42,342 nucleotides of DNA from contig JAABSP010000045.1 in assembly GCA_011390345.1 (NCBI GenBank), positions 1-42,342 of the forward strand, in the 5' to 3' direction. Under the pieces are notes generated by a model that worked only from the letters and a program-made list of their open reading frames with translations, was not told the DNA's origin and ran no database searches. Within the stretch, counting starts at the first letter, position 1. Each line of letters opens with the position of its first letter. This document shows, one piece after another, positions 24,145 through 32,522 of the stretch. Both the position numbers and the translations under genes were made by a program. The DNA comes from Desulfobacteraceae bacterium (GTDB lineage Bacteria; Desulfobacterota; Desulfobacteria; Desulfobacterales; JAABSP01).

Positions 24145-24852
24145 ATGAAAATAACAAGCCGAACAACGCCTTCTTTATCCATATTTCTGATCCCGATCCT
24201 CCTGCTGACCCTTTCCGGGGTATCGGCCTGGGGGGTTACCGTGGATCTCCAGCGGGGCAGATTGACGGTGGAGGCCGAAAAAACCCCGCTGGGAGAGCTG
24301 CTCGAGGCCATCAATGATAAATACCCGTTACAGGTAAAAGGGCTGGAGAGGCGAAGCGGAGAAACCATTACTTTCCTTGCCAAGAACGATCCCCCGGAGC
24401 GGCTTTTCAAGCGGCTGCTGAGACAACTCGGAGAGACAAACTATGCCTTTGAGTTTGCCGGTTCCCGCCTGCGCAGGGTTTCGGTCATGCCCGAATCCCG
24501 TGCCGGCAGTTCTGCCGGCACAGCAGCACCTTTCCGGGCCACTGCGCCCAATCCCCTGCCCCAGGAGGAAGAGATTGCAGTGGTGCGGGTGGATCGGGTC
24601 ATCGAAGGCAGCCAGGCCCAGGCATTGAACCTGCAAAAGGGGGATCTGGTGTTGGAATATGACGGCCTCACCATCAATTCCACGAGTCAACTGATGCAGG
24701 AGGTCAAGAAGAAGAGCAAAAAGGGGAGTGTGGACATGATGGTGGTGCGGGATGGGCAGCCCATGCATCTGGCCCTGAAGGGCGGCTTTATCGGCATCCA
24801 TATTGTTCCCCATCGGGTCCCCCGATCCGAATATGAGCGGTTTGTCTATTGA
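24145..24852 (+). CDS. Envelope protein with secretin-N0/STN-like and PDZ domains
   Basis: A 235-residue protein with a signal peptide (1-30, ending VSAWG). Residues 32-100 (VDLQRGRLTVEAEKTPLGELLEAINDKYPLQV, then a second half) resemble the small STN/secretin N0 fold seen in TonB receptors and type II/IV secretin systems. A Pro/Ala linker (about 105-140) leads to a PDZ domain (IAVVRVDRVIEGSQAQALNLQKGDLVLEYDGLTINSTSQLMQEVKK, then MVVRDGQPMHLALKGGFIGI), as in GspC-type proteins. No protease motif is present, so it is a binding module of the periplasm. The Ser/Thr kinase gene starts 42 bases downstream in the same direction. The domain assignments are by pattern only. Confidence 0.7.
   Translation: MKITSRTTPSLSIFLIPILLLTLSGVSAWGVTVDLQRGRLTVEAEKTPLGELLEAINDKYPLQVKGLERRSGETITFLAKNDPPERLFKRLLRQLGETNYAFEFAGSRLRRVSVMPESRAGSSAGTAAPFRATAPNPLPQEEEIAVVRVDRVIEGSQAQALNLQKGDLVLEYDGLTINSTSQLMQEVKKKSKKGSVDMMVVRDGQPMHLALKGGFIGIHIVPHRVPRSEYERFVY
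24500..24521. repeat. Near-perfect 22-bp inverted repeat inside the PDZ-protein gene
   Basis: GTGCCGGCAG and CTGCCGGCAC are exact reverse complements around a central TT. It encodes the linker (RAGSSAGTA) between the two domains, where sequence is free to vary. It could be a small REP-like insertion tolerated there, or chance. Confidence 0.45.
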
Positions 24853-24894
24853 TCGAAGATGATTCTTACAACCCTGTAACCCATCAAGAGCATC

Positions 24895-26844
24895 ATGGCC
24901 AATCCTCCCAAAGACAACGACAAGGAAAAGGATTTTCAGGAGACGGTCGCCTTCTCCCGAGAGGAGTTGGAGATACCGGCTGAAAAGGAAGAAGCGGAAG
25001 AAAAGGATTATCAGGAGACGGTCGCCCTCTCCAGGGAAGGGCTGGGGATATCTTCCGGTTCCGAATCCCCCGGATCCGGAAAAGCGGCAGATGATACCTA
25101 TCAGGAGACCGTGGCCCTCTCCCGGGAAGAGATGTCGAAAAAGGCATCAGATGACGATTACCAGGAGACAATCGCTCTTTCCCGGGAGAAGATAAGGGGA
25201 AATGATCCGGATGAGGGCTATCAGGAGACCGTTGCCCTCACCAAGGAGTCGATGGGGGTCAGAGTCAGAGATCAACGATCCCAAAGAGACGAGAACGACT
25301 TCTCCGCGTCCGAAATGGAAAAGACCTTCTTCATCGAACGGGTGCTGAAGGATCGAGAAGAGGAGAAGTACCATTATCACGGGAAGATCGTCTCCGGCGG
25401 CATGGGAGCGATCCTGAAGGTGCTGGATCAGAACCTGCAGCGGACCATCGCGATGAAGGTGATCCTGCCCCACCTCAAAGACGACATCGACACCTTAAAC
25501 AGCTTCATCACCGAATCACGGATCACGGGTCTTCTGGAGCATCCCAACATCATCCCGGTCCATGAGCTGGATTTCAATCCGGAATCGGGGATCTTCTTCA
25601 CCATGAAGCTGGTTCATGGGGAGTCCCTGATCGATCTCCTCAAGAAGATCAAGTCCGGAAATATCGAATATCAGGAGCGATATTCCTCATATCATCTCCT
25701 GAACATCTTCCGCAAGGTCTGCGACGCCATCTCCTTTGCCCACTCCAGAAGCATCATCCACCAGGACATCAAGCCCCACAATATCATCGTAGGTCCCTAT
25801 GGCGAGGTTCTGCTCATGGACTGGGGTTTGGCCCGTTATATCGGAGATCCCGAGGCGGAAACGGACCCGGCCACCCGAACCCTTGTCACCGACGTGCTGG
25901 AGACCGAGACCGACCGTGGGGATCTCATCAAAGGCTCACCGGCCTATATGTCTCCTGAGCAGGTCACGGGCGAGCCTCTGGACCGGCAGAGCGATATCTT
26001 CCTGATGGGCGCTACATTGTATCATATCTTTACGCTGGAGCCGCCCTATGTCGCAAAGGAGATGCAGCAGATCCTTTCCATGGCCATGAACGGAAGGCTG
26101 ATCCCGCCGGAGGAGAGGCGTCCGGACCGGCAGATTCCCGAAGAGATCTGCCGGATTATCAAAAAGGCGATGTCCCCTGCCCGGGAGGATCGATACGCAT
26201 CCGTGGATGAGATGGCCGGGGATATCGATGATCTCATCGCGGGCCGGTGGACCCGGCAGGAGAAGCGCCATTTTTCCGCGGGCGAGTTTCTGATGAAAGA
26301 GGGAGAATCCGGGGAGGAGGCTTATCTGATCCTGAACGGCAGGGTGGAGGTGGTAAAAGCGGCCCACGAAAAGCAGATGGTACTTGGGGAATTGGGCCCA
26401 GGGGATACCGTGGGCGAGATGTCGCTCATCGCATCCGTCACCCGATCCGCAAGCGTCAAAGCCGCGGAGGAGACCGAAGCCGCAATCCTGACCAAGGATC
26501 TCGTCTCCCAGAACCTCAAAAAACTGCCGCCGTATATGGAGAAGATCGTATCGGCCCTGACCGATCGGCTGCGGATCGCCAATGCCAACATCCATCCTTA
26601 CGCAATCGCAGATCCGACAGATGTTGTGCTGAAGCAGCTTCGGCTTCTCTTTCGGGAGAAATCGGACAATCAGATGGAGGGTTTCTCGGCCCCGATCGAC
26701 GCGATCGTCTCAGAGATCGCTCAGGATCTGGGGCTTGCCCAGCAGCGGGTTCGGGAAGTGTTCGATCGGGCCGATGAAGCCGGAGTGATCAAGATCCGGG
26801 CGGATCTGGTTTCGATTCCGGACATCAGCCTTCTGGGGAAATAA
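24895..26844 (+). CDS. Ser/Thr protein kinase with N-terminal QETVAL repeats, cyclic-nucleotide-binding domain and possible C-terminal HTH
   Basis: A 649-residue cytoplasmic protein. Residues 14-118 carry five copies of [FY]QET[VI]A[FL][ST][RK]E, with Thr at 17, 42, 72, 92 and 112, set in acidic, disordered-looking sequence; a looser EKTFFIE follows at 142. The kinase domain (about 158-450) has SGGMGAILKV, Lys188 (IAMKV), Glu in FITESRI, HQDIKPHN (289-296; Gln replaces the usual Arg of HRD), DWG (309-311) and AYMSPEQ. Residues 458-560 are a CRP-type cyclic-nucleotide domain with LGPGDTVGEMSLIASVTRSASVKA as phosphate cassette. The last 80 residues include IAQDLGLAQQRVREVFDRADEAGVIKI, a helix-turn-helix-like pattern. 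No membrane segment is seen. The ribosome site is weak. Substrates are unknown. Confidence 0.9.
   Translation: MANPPKDNDKEKDFQETVAFSREELEIPAEKEEAEEKDYQETVALSREGLGISSGSESPGSGKAADDTYQETVALSREEMSKKASDDDYQETIALSREKIRGNDPDEGYQETVALTKESMGVRVRDQRSQRDENDFSASEMEKTFFIERVLKDREEEKYHYHGKIVSGGMGAILKVLDQNLQRTIAMKVILPHLKDDIDTLNSFITESRITGLLEHPNIIPVHELDFNPESGIFFTMKLVHGESLIDLLKKIKSGNIEYQERYSSYHLLNIFRKVCDAISFAHSRSIIHQDIKPHNIIVGPYGEVLLMDWGLARYIGDPEAETDPATRTLVTDVLETETDRGDLIKGSPAYMSPEQVTGEPLDRQSDIFLMGATLYHIFTLEPPYVAKEMQQILSMAMNGRLIPPEERRPDRQIPEEICRIIKKAMSPAREDRYASVDEMAGDIDDLIAGRWTRQEKRHFSAGEFLMKEGESGEEAYLILNGRVEVVKAAHEKQMVLGELGPGDTVGEMSLIASVTRSASVKAAEETEAAILTKDLVSQNLKKLPPYMEKIVSALTDRLRIANANIHPYAIADPTDVVLKQLRLLFREKSDNQMEGFSAPIDAIVSEIAQDLGLAQQRVREVFDRADEAGVIKIRADLVSIPDISLLGK
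24934..25248 (+). repeat. Region coding five QETVAL-type peptide repeats
   Basis: The five decapeptides are spaced 25, 30, 20 and 20 residues apart. The core codons are largely kept (TATCAGGAGAC recurs), while the spacers differ in length and sequence. That suggests selection on the motif rather than a fresh tandem duplication. Confidence 0.85.
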
Positions 26845-26899
26845 GCTTTTCAGACAACCGGGGAGAAGCGGGGCTGAAAAGATGACCCTGACCCTTTCC

Positions 26900-27835
26900 T
26901 CAGCCGAAGACCGATAAGAGCCGCCTGAACAGCTTCCCCCGGAACTGAAACTGGGAGAGCACCATTCCGGTCATCATCAATGCGCATCCGGTCAATCCCC
27001 GCGGCGAGAGCACCTCGCCGAGAATCATCCACCCGCCGATCGCGGCAAAGACCGCCTCCATGCTCAGGATAATTGCGGCATGGGAGGGATTTGCATTCCT
27101 CTGCCCCACCACCTGAAGTGTATAGGCCACACCCACGGAACAGACCCCGCCGTAGAAGAGCGGAACCGCGGCCGCAATGATCCCGGAAAGGGTGATCACC
27201 TCTGTCAGGATTGCGGTGATGAGGCTGAAGAGCGAACAGGCCACGAACTGGGAAAAGGCCAGATGGATCGAGTCGATCTTGGGGGAGAGCCATCCAAGAA
27301 GGTGGACATGGCCGGCCCAGAAAAAAGCCCCGATAAAGACCAGCAGATCCCCGAATTCAACTGTAAAATCCTCGGTGACGCTCAGAAGATACATCCCCCA
27401 TGCGGCCAGCACCGCGCCGATCCAGGTTCCCAGATCGGGCCGCTGCCGCCAGATCAGTCCCAGAAGGGGAACGATCACCACATAGAGCCCGGTGATGAAG
27501 CCGGCTTTTCCCGCGGTCGTATAGACCAGCCCCACCTGCTGCAGTGAGGCTCCCAGAAAGAGCGCGATGCCGGCAAGGCTTCCCCCCCATGCCACGGTCT
27601 TTGCGTCAGCAGCAGGAAGGATCTCCGCATACATGGCCCGCCGCGTGCGGGTCACATAGAGCAGCGGCAGAAGGGAAATGCTGCCCAGGGCAAACCGGAC
27701 CCCGTTGAAGGTAAAAGGCCCCACATGATCCATCCCCATCCGCTGGGCTACAAAGCCAAATCCCCAGATGGTCGCGGTAATCAGCAGCAGCAGATTCGAT
27801 TTCAGCACCTGTCTGTCTGTTGTTTGCTTCTTCAA
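26900..27835 (-). CDS. DMT-superfamily (EamA) transporter
   Basis: A 311-residue protein of ten hydrophobic segments made of two EamA halves. The first half opens LLLITATIWGFGFVAQRMGMDHVGPFTFNGVRFALG, the usual start of the family; the second ends in the GEVLSPRGLTGCALMMTGMVLSQ motif of EamA repeats. Likely an inner-membrane exporter or importer of a small metabolite; substrate unknown. The start codon appears to be TTG at 27835, immediately after the stop of the Rpn-like gene (TAATTG), with AGGAAAG ten bases upstream. It closes the polA-rpn-eamA run and converges on the kinase gene. A weak 8-bp inverted repeat (26846 and 26874) lies between them. Confidence 0.85.
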   Translation of the reverse strand: MKKQTTDRQVLKSNLLLLITATIWGFGFVAQRMGMDHVGPFTFNGVRFALGSISLLPLLYVTRTRRAMYAEILPAADAKTVAWGGSLAGIALFLGASLQQVGLVYTTAGKAGFITGLYVVIVPLLGLIWRQRPDLGTWIGAVLAAWGMYLLSVTEDFTVEFGDLLVFIGAFFWAGHVHLLGWLSPKIDSIHLAFSQFVACSLFSLITAILTEVITLSGIIAAAVPLFYGGVCSVGVAYTLQVVGQRNANPSHAAIILSMEAVFAAIGGWMILGEVLSPRGLTGCALMMTGMVLSQFQFRGKLFRRLLSVFG

Positions 27836-28822
27836 TTATATCTTTCCTGTAAAGTCCTTGAGATCTGTTGTATCCCGGACCAGCTCCTTGATGGCTCTCA
27901 GCCGGTCCAGCTTCCGGATGCGCCGGATTCGGGACATCATTCTCAGCCCATCCTCGCCGAAACGGAGGCTCAATCCCAGCTCGATGGCTTCAATCAGCCC
28001 CTCCCGCATTCCCTGGTGCTTCCCCTTTTCCATCCCTTTTTCAACACCCCGATCATACCCCTTTTTCTCCGCGACCCTTTCAACACTCGTAATGTATGGC
28101 ATCTTCTTTTCCTCCATTATCTGTGAAAGTTCCTCTGAAAAAGAAATCTCCAGATCTTTCGGCAATACCAGCAGCCAGTCGATGAACCGAAACAGTTCGT
28201 AAATATCCTTCCGACCGTAATTCCTGTCGATGAGAAGCCGCATCAGGTGCAGTTTCCAGTGTTTCCGCTCCTGTCCATCATTGACGGAAATTGCCTTTAA
28301 ATGGGCCATCACAACAAGAGAGAAAGGATTCTCATCCCCTTCGAGCTTCTCCCATTCCGAGGCAAAATCCAGGATCTTCATCACCGGAAACTGAAAAACA
28401 TGATAACATCCGGACCGGCCTCTCCGGTACTCCGAAGGCCGAAAACCGGGAACATTATCCGTCAGAACGGCAAGGCTCACCACCTCGGCATGATACCGGT
28501 CAAAAATCCTGTAATTGTAGACAAACATCCGCTCGGGAAAGTCTGAATCATAATAACCCTGCACCTCGATATGGATCAGAAGCCACGCCTCCCCGCCTTC
28601 CAGCAGAAAGACTTTGACGAGTTTATCCACACGCCGCTTGCCGATCTCGGCATCCCGAACGATCTTTTCCAGCTCTTTGTCCAGGAAGGCATGCTCCCGG
28701 TCCCAGTCGATTTCATCATGGATCGCCGGAAAAAAGAAGGCCATGAATGGCCGGAAATAGATTTCCAGAGCCTCCTTCCAAGGGCTGTCATACTCCGAAC
28801 TTTTCTGTTTCTTCTCTGCCAT
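27836..28822 (-). CDS. Rpn-type PD-(D/E)XK nuclease / transposase-like protein
   Basis: A 328-residue protein of the Rpn/PDDEXK group (COG5464-like). The N-terminal half carries the fold's elements: Asp in RRVDKLVKVFLLEG, then WLLIHIEVQGYYDSDFPERMFVYNYRI with the E-x-Q variant of the ExK motif. The C-terminal half is helical and charged, with a Gly/Lys-rich repeat (GYDRGVEKGMEKGKHQGMREGL) common in this family. Family role: DNA endonucleases that stimulate RecA-independent recombination; often in many copies per genome. Its start overlaps the polA stop by one base (TGATG), so translation is coupled. It does not look degraded. Confidence 0.82.
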   Translation of the reverse strand: MAEKKQKSSEYDSPWKEALEIYFRPFMAFFFPAIHDEIDWDREHAFLDKELEKIVRDAEIGKRRVDKLVKVFLLEGGEAWLLIHIEVQGYYDSDFPERMFVYNYRIFDRYHAEVVSLAVLTDNVPGFRPSEYRRGRSGCYHVFQFPVMKILDFASEWEKLEGDENPFSLVVMAHLKAISVNDGQERKHWKLHLMRLLIDRNYGRKDIYELFRFIDWLLVLPKDLEISFSEELSQIMEEKKMPYITSVERVAEKKGYDRGVEKGMEKGKHQGMREGLIEAIELGLSLRFGEDGLRMMSRIRRIRKLDRLRAIKELVRDTTDLKDFTGKI

Positions 28823-31506
28823 CAGTGCGCCTCTGCCCAGTTATCGCCGGTATCCATATTGACCTTCAAATCGGCCCGCAGCTCCCAGACCCCCTCCATC
28901 TCCCTTTTCACCAGCTCTTTGACCCTCTCCAGTTCCTCCGGCGGCACCTCGAAGATCAGCTCATCATGAACCGTCAACAGCATTCCGGCTTTGAGCCCTT
29001 CTTTTTCCAGAGCCGCATCGACTTGGATCATGGCCAGCTTGATCAGATCGGCCGCGGTTCCCTGGATGGGGGTGTTGGTTGCGATGCGCTCGGCAAAATT
29101 CCGGACATTCCGGTTGGGGCTGTCAATATCGGGCAGCAGCCGGATGCGGCCCAGCAGGGTGCTGGTCTGCCGGGTCTCTCTGGCTTTTTCAATGGTTTCG
29201 TCTAAAAACTCTTTGACCCCTTTATAACGGTTGAAATAGTTGTCGATGTAGGTCTGGGCCATGGTTCGGGTGATCCCCAGCTCCTTGGAGAGGCCGAACC
29301 CGCTCATGCCGTAGATGATGCCGAAGTTGATCGCCTTGGCCTGGCGGCGCAATGTCGGGGTGATCTCTGAAGGATCGAGGCGGAAGACTTCGGATGCGGT
29401 TCGGGTGTGGATGTCCTCCTCATCGGCAAAGGCCTTCAGCAGGATAGGATCATCGGAGTAGTGCGCGAGTATCCGCAGCTCGATCTGGGAGTAGTCGGCC
29501 GACAGCAGGGTCCATCCCTCCCGGGGGATGAACGCGCTCCGGATCTGCCGGCCTTCTTCGTCCCGGATGGGGATGTTCTGGAGGTTCGGCTCTGAACTGC
29601 TCAGCCTTCCGGTGGCCGTGACGGTCTGGTTGAAGGAGGTATGAATCCGGCCCTTCTCCGGATGAATCAGACCGATCAGGGCATCGGCATAGGTCGATTT
29701 GAGCTTGGAAAGAGTTCGGTGGCGCAGCACCAGGGCCGGCAGCTCGTGCCGGGCAGCAAGCTCGTTCAAGACCTCCACATCCGTGGAGTAGCCGGTCTTC
29801 TTCTTGGTCTTCTTGACCGTCGGCAGCTTCAGCTTTTCAAAGAGGATGGTTCCGAGCTGCTGGGAGGATTTGATGTTGAAGCTCTCCCCGGCCATCCCGC
29901 ATATTTCCTCCTCCAGCCGGAAGAGTTCCCCCTCGAATATCTTGGAAAGGGATTGGAGCCGATCCTTATCCACAGAGATCCCTCTCATCTCCATCTTCAT
30001 GAGAACCGGGACCAGCGGCATCTCCACTGTCTCCATAAGCTCGGTCAGGCCGATCTTTTCAACCTCTTCTGAAAGAATTTGGTAGGCTTTGAAGGTGACA
30101 TCGGCATCCTCGCAGGCATATTCGGTCGCCTTTTCCACCGCTACCTCGCAGAAGGGGATCGCCTTTTTTCCCTTGCCGGTCACATCCGCGTAGGTGATGG
30201 TCTTGTGCCCGAGAAAATCGAGCGCGATCTGGTCGAGGTTGTGGGCCCGCTTTGACGGGTTGAGCAGGTATGAGGCGACCATCGTGTCGAAGGTTACGCC
30301 CTTCAGGTCGATTTTGTTTCGCTTGAGCACCATCCAGTCATATTTGATGTTCTGGCCGATCTTTTCGATATTCGGATCTTCCAGCACCGGCTTCAATGCC
30401 GAAAGAACCTCTTCAAGGGGCAATTGCTCGGGTGCGCCGAGATAGAGATGGCCGCAGGGGATATAAAATGCTCTGTTCGGCGACATGGAAAAGGAGAAGC
30501 CGATCAGCTCTGCCCGCATGGGATACTCCGAGGTGGTCTCGGTATCCACGGCAAACCGCTTTGCATCCTTGAGCTGTTCCACAAGATCCGACAGCGCCTG
30601 TTGATCCGTGATACAGAGATATCGGGTCTGTACGGCCGCCTCAACCTCTTCCGGAAAATCCCGCTGAAGCTGCCGAAACTCCAGGGTTTTGAAAATATCG
30701 GCCAGTTTTGCCTCATCCGGAGACCGGCGCTTCAGATTTTCGGGGAGGCACTCTTCGGGGATCGGCGCATCGGTGCGGATCGTTACCAGAACCTTGCTCA
30801 AGAGGGCCTGATCCTTGTACTCGATCAGGTTCTCCTTCTGCTTCTTTTTGGTAATCGTATCGATCTTATCATAGATCCCTTCGATACTGCCGAATTCCCT
30901 GATCAGCGCAAGCGCGGTCTTCTGCCCGATGCCGGGGACCCCGGGGATGTTGTCGGAGGTGTCGCCCGAAAGCCCCATCACATCGATCATCTGTTCCGGA
31001 TTTACCCCGAAATCCTTTTGGACCGATGCAAGGTCCATGGTCTTCTCCTTCATCGGGTCCCAGATCTCGACATCCTCCCGGACCAACTGGATGAAATCCT
31101 TGTCGCCGGTCACCATCACCACGGAGTATCCCGCTTCCCGCGCGGTTCGGGAGAGGGTTCCGATAAGATCATCAGCCTCGAATCCCGGCTCCCGGAGCAT
31201 TGGGATGTTGAACCCCTCCACCACCTGATTGATCCAGGGGAGCTGCACCGCCATCTCCTCGGGCATGGAAGGGCGGTTGGCCTTGTATTCTTCGTAGATC
31301 TCATGGCGGAAGGTGGGGCCCTTGGCATCGAAGACCATCGCGATGTATTCCGGGTCCCGCTCCTCCAGCAGTTTGATCAGCATCTTGGTAAAGCCGAAGA
31401 CCGCATTGGTCGGCAGCCCCTGGGAATTGGCAAGCCCCCGGATCGCGTGAAAGGCCCTGTGGATGTAAGCGGAGCCGTCGATCAGATAGATCGTTTTACT
31501 GGCCAT
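28822..31506 (-). CDS. polA: DNA polymerase I
   Basis: An 894-residue polymerase with all three activities apparently intact. The 5'-3' exonuclease starts at TIYLIDGSAYIHRAFHAI and has MVTGDKDFIQLV and GIGQKTALALI. The 3'-5' proofreading domain retains VDTETTSEYP, GQNIKYDW and CEDADVT. The polymerase has RLSSSEPNLQNIP, SADYSQIELRILAHYS, RRQAKAINFGIIYGMS and LLTVHDELIFE. Length is near that of E. coli Pol I (928). GGAGGAG lies nine bases before the ATG. Role: Okazaki-fragment maturation and repair synthesis. First gene of a run continuing into the Rpn-like nuclease and the DMT transporter. Confidence 0.97.
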   Translation of the reverse strand: MASKTIYLIDGSAYIHRAFHAIRGLANSQGLPTNAVFGFTKMLIKLLEERDPEYIAMVFDAKGPTFRHEIYEEYKANRPSMPEEMAVQLPWINQVVEGFNIPMLREPGFEADDLIGTLSRTAREAGYSVVMVTGDKDFIQLVREDVEIWDPMKEKTMDLASVQKDFGVNPEQMIDVMGLSGDTSDNIPGVPGIGQKTALALIREFGSIEGIYDKIDTITKKKQKENLIEYKDQALLSKVLVTIRTDAPIPEECLPENLKRRSPDEAKLADIFKTLEFRQLQRDFPEEVEAAVQTRYLCITDQQALSDLVEQLKDAKRFAVDTETTSEYPMRAELIGFSFSMSPNRAFYIPCGHLYLGAPEQLPLEEVLSALKPVLEDPNIEKIGQNIKYDWMVLKRNKIDLKGVTFDTMVASYLLNPSKRAHNLDQIALDFLGHKTITYADVTGKGKKAIPFCEVAVEKATEYACEDADVTFKAYQILSEEVEKIGLTELMETVEMPLVPVLMKMEMRGISVDKDRLQSLSKIFEGELFRLEEEICGMAGESFNIKSSQQLGTILFEKLKLPTVKKTKKKTGYSTDVEVLNELAARHELPALVLRHRTLSKLKSTYADALIGLIHPEKGRIHTSFNQTVTATGRLSSSEPNLQNIPIRDEEGRQIRSAFIPREGWTLLSADYSQIELRILAHYSDDPILLKAFADEEDIHTRTASEVFRLDPSEITPTLRRQAKAINFGIIYGMSGFGLSKELGITRTMAQTYIDNYFNRYKGVKEFLDETIEKARETRQTSTLLGRIRLLPDIDSPNRNVRNFAERIATNTPIQGTAADLIKLAMIQVDAALEKEGLKAGMLLTVHDELIFEVPPEELERVKELVKREMEGVWELRADLKVNMDTGDNWAEAH

Positions 31507-31593
31507 TGATTTCTGCTCCTCCGGATCAATTATTTCCGGAATCGGGTATATCGATGATGAGGCTCAGAATGAACCGGGAATTTCAAAAAAGGA

Positions 31594-32172
31594 TCAAAGG
31601 CCCAGTTCATCTGCGATTTCGGTCATGGCCGAAAGGCTCAATACAACAAAATCATTCACCGGGATGCCGATCTCCTCGCATTCCCGAATCCGCTCCCGGC
31701 TGACCGCTCTGGCAAAGTGTGGGGTCTTCATCCGTTTGGTCACTGATTTGGGTTTGACGCTGGCGATCTTTTTGTCCGGATAGACCAGGGCCGTCGCCAC
31801 GATCAAACCCGTGATGGTCTCCGCGCAGGTGAGCGCGTGGTCGAAAGTGGTGGTGCGGGTCAGGCCCAGCCCCTCTGCGTTGTGCTTTTTGATCGCGTCG
31901 ATCACCGCTGGTGAGACCCCGTTCTGTTTCAGGATAAGGGCCGTCTCCGCGCCGTGCCGATTCTCCTCTTCGCCCGTCATCTCATAGTCGAGATCATGGA
32001 GCAGTCCTGCAATTCCCCATGTTTCCTGGTCTTCGTCAAATCGCGGGGCCAGTGCCCGCATGATGGCCTCGGAGGCTACGCAGTGGGAGATGAGCCGATC
32101 GTTTTTCAGATGGGTCTTCAGCAGTTCCATGGCCTCGTCTCTGGAGATTCCGGGTCCGTTGCCCGTTGACAT
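31594..32172 (-). CDS. HDIG-type HD-domain hydrolase
   Basis: A 192-residue HD protein with AGGAGG before its ATG. Metal ligands: His in ISHCVASEAIMRALA, HD in IAGLLHDLDYE, His in ENRHGAETA, His in IKKHNAEG and Asp in FDHALTCAE. The size and pattern match small HDIG proteins annotated as metal-dependent phosphohydrolases, often beside tRNA or DNA-metabolism genes. Substrate unknown. It is 87 bases upstream of polA in the same direction, and divergent from the small zinc-finger gene across 100 bases that should hold both promoters. Confidence 0.86.
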   Translation of the reverse strand: MSTGNGPGISRDEAMELLKTHLKNDRLISHCVASEAIMRALAPRFDEDQETWGIAGLLHDLDYEMTGEEENRHGAETALILKQNGVSPAVIDAIKKHNAEGLGLTRTTTFDHALTCAETITGLIVATALVYPDKKIASVKPKSVTKRMKTPHFARAVSRERIRECEEIGIPVNDFVVLSLSAMTEIADELGL

Positions 32173-32272
32173 GTCTTTCCTCCTGTATTAATAAACAATT
32201 GACAATTCATCCATAAATGAACCATTGACTATACCATCATCAATATCATCCGACAAGAAGGAGATCGAAATA

Positions 32273-32491
32273 ATGACGGAACAACCGGATCGAAAGAACC
32301 GGCGCAGAAGGCGGGTAAAGGAGATCGACTGCCAGTGCTGCAGGAAAACTTTTCGGTTCTGCTGGCAGTGCCGCTGCGGGTTTGCCATCTGCCAGGAGTG
32401 CATGTATGAAAACTTCTGGGGGCTCTCCTGCAACGGCATTACCTGGGTCTGTCCCGAGTGTGGGGATCAGAACGGGTACGGGAATCAGTAA
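32273..32491 (+). CDS. Small Cys-rich zinc-finger-like protein (72 aa)
   Basis: The start at 32273 follows AAGGAG. The 72-residue product has a basic head (DRKNRRRRRVK) and eleven Cys, arranged as CQCC, CWQCRC, CQEC, a single Cys, then CPEC (residues 20, 22, 23, 30, 33, 35, 40, 43, 53, 60, 63). This fits two or three zinc sites, with the last CPECG resembling a zinc-ribbon knuckle. The basic head suggests nucleic-acid or ribosome contact. I do not recognise a named family. A longer frame from 32225 lacks a ribosome site. Confidence 0.7.
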   Translation: MTEQPDRKNRRRRRVKEIDCQCCRKTFRFCWQCRCGFAICQECMYENFWGLSCNGITWVCPECGDQNGYGNQ

Positions 32492-32522
32492 TCCAAGTGT
32501 TGCGCTGTTGATTTCATGCCCT

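Noticed and set aside
26846-26881. Inverted repeat CTTTTCAG / CTGAAAAG as a terminator between the kinase and DMT genes
   Set aside because: Only eight pairs, a 20-base loop and no T tract, so weak support.
28822-31506. A proofreading-deficient DNA polymerase I
   Set aside because: The exonuclease acidic residues (DTET, later Asp in CEDADVT) are still present.
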